This document shows, one piece after another, positions 34,081-64,000 of a DNA stretch of 64,000 nucleotides. Below the pieces are notes generated by a model. It was not told the DNA's origin, did no database searches, and worked only from the letters and a program-made list of their open reading frames with translations. The translations under genes were made by a program, and so were the position numbers. How positions within the stretch are numbered: the stretch's first letter is position 1; every line of letters begins with the position of its first letter. Origin of the DNA: Podocnemis expansa. Taxonomy: Eukaryota; Chordata; Testudines; Podocnemididae. Location: the NCBI GenBank assembly GCA_007922195.1, contig ML681989.1, positions 51,126,933 to 51,190,932 on the forward strand, given 5' to 3'.

Positions 34081-34995
34081 TGGTATGTTAGATGTATATA
34101 CACAGATTCCAACGTGGAATTGCAGACCTGGAATTGATATGCAAACTAGACAGTAGGTTGGAATAGGAATTTGGAACACTTAACTCATTACAAAAAGTAA
34201 TTTTCCCTGTATTAACATTCTCACCTATTGCTGCTACAGGTTTCTCTTCCACACTGTTTGAATCAAAACAATTTGTTTGCTTTTCTGAGACAGACTAGTA
34301 GCAGACTATCCCCCTGGAACTTTTGAACTGACTTAACAGTAGATGTCTTAGAGCCCATTCTCCTCCCTCCCAAACAATAAACTACTCAGTAGTTATTCTT
34401 TCACATAACCAATGATTTTTATACCAATTTCAGGCATCATTGATAGGGACACACCTACAAACATTTAATCTACATAAGTAGCTACATCTGGGGAAGAAAC
34501 ACAGGCACGCTTTTCACCTGGTTGAGACACAGTCAGGAAGGGAAAGCTTTATGGAGGAACAAAGCAGAAGAATGGTAAATATTTTGCTTAAAAAACCCCT
34601 AAAGCCTATGCTTGTTAAATAGTGGACAGATATGTGTGAAAGGGAATATATACAGTTCATCTGGAGGTTTGTTTGCTTCTACCTGTCTGTTAATCCTAGG
34701 AGAGGACTTCAAACTGTAGGGTTTCAACTTCAGGGAAAGTTGGAGGTGGAAGACTGTTTATGAATCTTGATGTAGAAGATGACTGCAAATCATCTCTGAG
34801 GAAAGATTTTGATGCACAGCTGTTATAGGAGAGTACATAGGAGTGAGTCAAGCCTGTTTTTGAGATAAGAATGTTCTCTTTCCCTGTGTTTTTTGAGTGG
34901 AGAAGCAGCTCCTTGGGGGGGTGCTATAGCCTGTATGCCCCCACCACCCACCCCAATGAGATGGGTCACCAAGAATGTATCTACACCCTGAAAGT
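34081..34995. other. Unassigned intergenic sequence
   Basis: AT-rich, without a recognisable repeat or coding signal. Confidence 0.4.
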
Positions 34996-35003
34996 ACCTA
35001 GGC

Positions 35004-35482
35004 CAGGGCCAAACTTAGGGGAGTGCAGGGCCCGGGGCAAATCACCCTCCACAGTCCCCCCACACCTCTGGCATTCGGGGGCAGGGCTGGGCAGCCCAGG
35101 GGAGGAGCAGACCCCCGCGCTGCTCCCCCACCATGCCAGGGACAGAACAAGTGGCCAAAATGGTGGTCTGGCTCAATGCTGCTGGTCTGCACCCCCCTCC
35201 TCAGGCCACGCGTGGTGCTGTTGGCTTTGTGCCAGAGCAGCAGGGAGGGGGTGGGTGGGCAGTCAGACTGGCTCCGCGCTGCCTCCCGCCCCCTTCCCAC
35301 TGCTCCAGCAGGGAGCTGAGAGCAGCACATGTGGCAGGGAGAGGGAAGGTGGGATCGGCAGCACTGAACTGGGCCACCGCTTTTGGCCAGCTCACCCGGT
35401 CCCCAACATGGAGGGGGCAGCAATGCAGCCCCACAGGACTTTGGGTGGCTGCCCTGATCCCCCAACTCTAAAGATGGCCCTG
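35004..35482. mobile_element. Non-autonomous hAT element, GC-rich
   Basis: Ends CAGGGCCAAACTTA and CAGGGCCATCTTTA (complement of right end) are inverted repeats. Flanks ACCTAGGC (34996-35003) and AGCTAGGC (35483-35490) match at 7 of 8. Long frames on both strands inside it are compositional. Confidence 0.8.
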
Positions 35483-35490
35483 AGCTAGGC

Positions 35491-35541
35491 CAAGTTAAAG
35501 TATTGACTTGGGGTGCGGGAAATCTAGGTTCAAGTCCCCCC
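35491..35541 (+). repeat. tRNA-like SINE fragment, split from 35809-35880
   Basis: Contains CTAGGTTCAAGTCCCCC, a clear B-box-like sequence preceded by 'gtattgacttggggtgcggg'. A second tRNA-like piece with inverted A and B boxes (GGATTTGAATGGG, then GATGCCTAACCATGTGGCT) is at 35822-35876 on the other strand. Confidence 0.45.
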
Positions 35542-35808
35542 TCTGCTTATTGGAGTCAGGACTGGATTAATGCAGGGGATGTAAGAGTTGAAGCCCTGCC
35601 TAAAAAGGGGCCCTGGGTTCCAGCCCATAACGTTCCTATCTGATCTGCTGTGGGTCAGGCTTGGGGGAGTGCTGATGGTCTGAGTGGGAGGATGGGTCTT
35701 GGGGGCTAGATGTTGGGCTCTAAGTTCCTACCCCAACCCTGAGCCAGTTGGTCCACTTCCAGGGGCGCTGTGGTGGGTGGGGACCCAAGACCAGTTAATC
35801 TGGCTCTG
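35542..35808. mobile_element. hAT element related to 29295-29877
   Basis: Begins CAGGACTGGATTAATGC and ends in the complement of CAGAGCCAGATTAACTGG, the same ends as the element at 29295-29877. The target duplication is only weakly visible (ATTGGAGT and ACTGGGTT). It shares GGGGCCC-type words with that copy. Confidence 0.65.
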
Positions 35809-36059
35809 ACTGGGTTGAAAGGATTTGAATGGGGGTCTTTGACTACCACCTCTTGAGGATGCCTAACCATGTGGCTATGAAATATTTTTATGAGTGTATT
35901 TTTAATGTCTCGTGCTGATGCTGATCTGTGGTGGGGGCAGGGATGTGGTAGAACACTTTTTTCATGAGATCCTTTTTGCCCCATCAGGCAGAAAAGGGAT
36001 TTAAACATAGATTGCTGTCATGTTGGGCTACGATCAGTAAATCTTACAAGGGAGGCACC

Positions 36060-36233
36060 CAGAGCCACAACTACGGCGGGACCAAGGGGGCTTTGCCCTG
36101 GACGAGCTGGAGCGGCTCAGTGGAACCGCTCTATTAAAGGTTTCGTTGCACGGGATCCAAGCACTGCTAATGGCAAGGGGCGCCTTCTGATTAGAAGGCA
36201 CCCTGGGCAGCAAAACGGAGCATTACGGCTCTG
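36060..36233. mobile_element. Short hAT element, perfect target duplication
   Basis: Starts CAGAGCCACAACTACGG and ends ATTACGGCTCTG, complementary ends. Flanks GAGGCACC (36052-36059 and 36234-36241) are identical. At 174 bp it is a MITE-sized element. Confidence 0.85.
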
Positions 36234-36241
36234 GAGGCACC

Positions 36242-37239
36242 ATGACCTCCTCTGGAGTTTTATGTTGCCTGATCCCATAGATGGGCTCAGAATTCATCTA
36301 CCAGCTCAGGCCCTCCAAGCAAGATGGCCAGGGTAATGCCTATTTTCATGCAGTTTGAGGCTCTTGCTGGGACTTAAGTGTGAGCCTGTTGTTACACATA
36401 CTCCTAGCAGCAGGATGTTAGGTGCCTGCTGTGGTTCTCAAACTTCTATGTTGCCTGTCTTTGGGCCTGCAGTAGCTTACACCCTCCCACCAGTGCCCAA
36501 CCAGTACCTGCTGCTCTCTAGCCGCCCGTCTACGAAGGCAGCATTGAAGCAGTAAGGCTAGTAATACCACCCCACCCTTACCTCTCCACTGCTACCTTCG
36601 GAGCTAGGTGCTTACAATGCAGCCACTGTTCAGCTGTAAACGTGTGCTGTTATTCCCCCAGTTTCTCACCCCCCCCCCATTTTTGAAATCCCTCTTGGTC
36701 TCTGGCAAAAACCTAGGTGCCAAGGAATGGTAGGCAGTTGCTACGCAAGGGTTTTGAGGAGCTTTGCATGCCAGAACATTGGACGCAAGTGCCTACGTCC
36801 TTTTGTGGAGCTGGGCCTAAGGGCAATGCCCAGTGCCCATCTTGGCTGAGTCCTACATAGTAAAAGTACAATTTCTCCCTCAGAACTTGCAATCTAGGGC
36901 TGTGATCTACATGTGAGTAGCCTAGCAGTCCTTGGCCGGACAACTTTGTGACTGACCTGACCCAAAGCTTGTGCTGACAGGGCAAATGAAAGCAATTTAA
37001 GCTTGCGGGCAGGAGACCTAGCACCGTGTCACAGAGATACCGGCCCCTCTGAATGTGAAGAGAGGACAAGGAGGCGGCTTTGTGGCTTTTGATGGGACCC
37101 CTGGGAACGATGCTTATGGCTGACCGAGGGGGAGACAAGGCCGCTCTCCCTGCCCAGCCAGAAGCCCCAGCTGAGGAGACCTGTGGGGCTGGCAGGGGCC
37201 TGCGTGGACGGACCAGCCTGTTTCACCCTTAGTGGCCCG
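36242..37239. other. Unassigned region upstream of the DDX3X CpG island
   Basis: No repeat or coding feature recognised; a poly-C run lies at 36670. It may contain distal promoter elements of DDX3X, but I cannot point to one. Confidence 0.4.
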
Positions 37240-37524
37240 TCAAGGCGGATGCCGGCAGACCCAGGCTGGCGATGGCCGCCCGCGCGGCCCCGTTGCCCTG
37301 GCTCCCGCCCTAGGTCACAATGGGGCCGGGCCACGCGCCGCGCTGGAGCCTTGGGCCCGGCCGCGCCTCCATTAGAGCCCGCGCACCGCCGGCCGGCGCC
37401 TCCGCTCCCGCAGTCACAAGATGGCGGCGGGCCCGCCCACGTGACCTAGAAAAAATCCGGCTCCTCTGCCGCCGGATTCTGTCGCTGTGCTCGAGGCCGC
37501 GCGCGCACGAGAAAGACCGAGCGC

Positions 37525-37792
37525 TCTCGCGAGCTCTTTCAGCCGGGGGGAGGGGGCGACGGCGCACAGATCTCGCGAGGCTTCGGGAGTCTTTTTCTTC
37601 AGTCCAGAAGGGGCACGCCGGCGCTGATCTCGCGGTAGCCTCCAGGGAGAGCCAAGCGGCCGCCGCTCCGCTTAGGGTCATAGAGATCTCGCGCGGCCCC
37701 TCGGCGTCCTCCCTCGGCGCAGCGCCTGGAGATCTCGCGGGAATTCCGCAAGCGAGCTCTCCCCCGCCCCGCGGCCTGTTCTTCTCGCGAGA
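37525..37792. promoter_or_regulatory. Array of six TCTCGCG motifs upstream of DDX3X
   Basis: Copies with the TCTCGCG core start at 37525, 37571, 37628, 37687, 37733 and 37783, spaced 46-59 bp. The last is a perfect palindrome, TCTCGCGAGA (37783-37792), about 125 bp before the predicted start site. This is the known CGCG element of vertebrate CpG-island promoters, bound by BANP. Binding here is inferred. Confidence 0.6.
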
Positions 37793-37883
37793 CCTTGGCT
37801 GCCGGAGTGGGGGAAGGGAGCGAGCCGAGGAGGGGCGTAGCTTGCGTGCTGAAGTCAGCGCGCCGGCAGGGAGGGGGCGGGAG

Positions 37884-37890
37884 TATAAAG
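37884..37890 (+). promoter_or_regulatory. TATA-like box of DDX3X
   Basis: TATAAAG stands in an otherwise GC-rich stretch, and an initiator-like TTTCAGTT begins at 37912. The distance of about 32 bp to the A is right for a TATA-directed start. It is unusual for a CpG-island housekeeping promoter to carry one. Confidence 0.6.
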
Positions 37891-37915
37891 CGCCGGGCCG
37901 AGGCGGGGGGGTTTC

Positions 37916-38029
37916 AGTTAGAGAAGCGAAGCGCTTCGAGGCGAACGAGCGGCAGCAGCGGCGAGTTCGAGACCCGGCGAATCTGACTCTCTAGACGCGG
38001 AGCGCGATCTCCCGAGACGATCCCTCGTT
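37916..38029 (+). other. DDX3X: Predicted DDX3X 5' untranslated region
   Basis: The start is placed at the A of a TTTCAGTT initiator-like sequence 32 bp after the start of the TATA-like box; the end is the base before the ATG at 38030. The 114-nt leader is GC-rich. The start site is an inference from motif spacing and needs 5' transcript data. Confidence 0.5.
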
Positions 38030-63627
<25,598 letters not shown>

Positions 63628-64000
63628 TAGAAGATATGTCAGATGTATCATTCTAGTGGGTTGGGTTTGTAACACACACAGACTAAAATAACAAACTTGA
63701 GCAGCTGCTTCAGAAAAGCCGCCTTCTGTTCTTTGCAGAACATAACTGTGCAGATTCCATGGGAGTTTAAATCTATCCGTTCCCCAGAAAATCAGTTCTT
63801 TTGGGCTGCTCAAAACAGGTCCAAGATTTTAACGGTACCTGTAGTGTTGTAGGTCAGAACACCTACTCGCTCAACTAATGTCCAAGAAGCTAGCAGAACA
63901 GAACATAACTGGCTTTTGTTTTAAGAAAACTTAACTGTTTGCTGTTTTATCCATGTTCTGCTTAAAACTCCCCCCCCCCCGGCTGGCCTTTGGAATGTGC

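Noticed and set aside
34871..35488. 205-codon frame and antisense partners
   Set aside because: It lies mostly inside a GC-rich hAT element with target duplications and encodes no known domain.
37020..37440. A divergent gene sharing the DDX3X promoter
   Set aside because: No coding exon with a recognisable product or donor site is visible on the minus strand upstream; an unspliced non-coding transcript cannot be excluded from sequence alone.

Overview
This is eukaryotic DNA, almost certainly from a turtle. The window has one recognisable host protein-coding gene in a repeat-rich vertebrate background. The gene is DDX3X, the ATP-dependent DEAD-box RNA helicase, on the + strand. Its CpG-island promoter lies at about 37.2-38.9 kb. 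I could join fifteen coding exons between 38030 and 63589 with GT/AG splice sites and consistent phase, giving 581 complete codons plus one base. The protein is cut by the right edge of the window just after the motif VI exon, so the last helicase residues and the C-terminal tail lie outside. The turtle assignment rests on the repeats: a tRNA-derived tortoise-type SINE, CR1 LINEs, DIRS-like elements with 'ttcttcgagatg' termini, Harbinger MITEs built of 'ttatttcgaaataa', and many hAT elements. It is inference and I do not claim a species.

Left half (1-37 kb) is intergenic and made largely of transposable elements. 0.3-0.8 kb: a hAT element. About 1.1-2.7 kb and 5.5-5.9 kb: DIRS gag-like remnants. 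4.35-5.0 kb: an antisense SINE and a minisatellite. 9.0-9.4 kb: DIRS termini. 9.43-9.79 kb: a second hAT element of the first family with a perfect 8-bp target duplication. 10.0-11.2 kb: a minus-strand gag-like coiled-coil gene broken by frameshifts. 12.85-16.26 kb: a CR1 LINE with endonuclease and reverse transcriptase, its 3' tail split by a Harbinger MITE. 19.8-23.4 kb: a decayed Ty3/gypsy element interrupted by a head-to-head SINE pair. 24.16-27.90 kb: a long Harbinger element carrying both a Myb/SANT-like gene (+) and a DDE transposase gene (-). 27.9-29.07 kb: two CR1 3' ends. 29.3-36.2 kb: hAT elements, SINEs, an antisense CR1, a second MITE and a 400-bp assembly gap (32779-33178).

Right half (37-64 kb) is the DDX3X gene. 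The promoter has a TATA-like box with an initiator 32 bp downstream, a YY1-type site, E-boxes and six copies of a TCTCGCG core in 270 bp. Introns 3, 4 and 7 carry hAT elements; intron 7 also holds a DIRS reverse-transcriptase remnant and a second inverted SINE pair. The exons are intact.

The transposons do not work with the host gene in any way I can show. The one coherent system besides DDX3X is the Harbinger family: a nearly complete two-gene element and short non-autonomous relatives sharing its ends and subterminal palindromes. I found no tRNA or rRNA gene I would defend, no CRISPR array and no bacterial-type operon.
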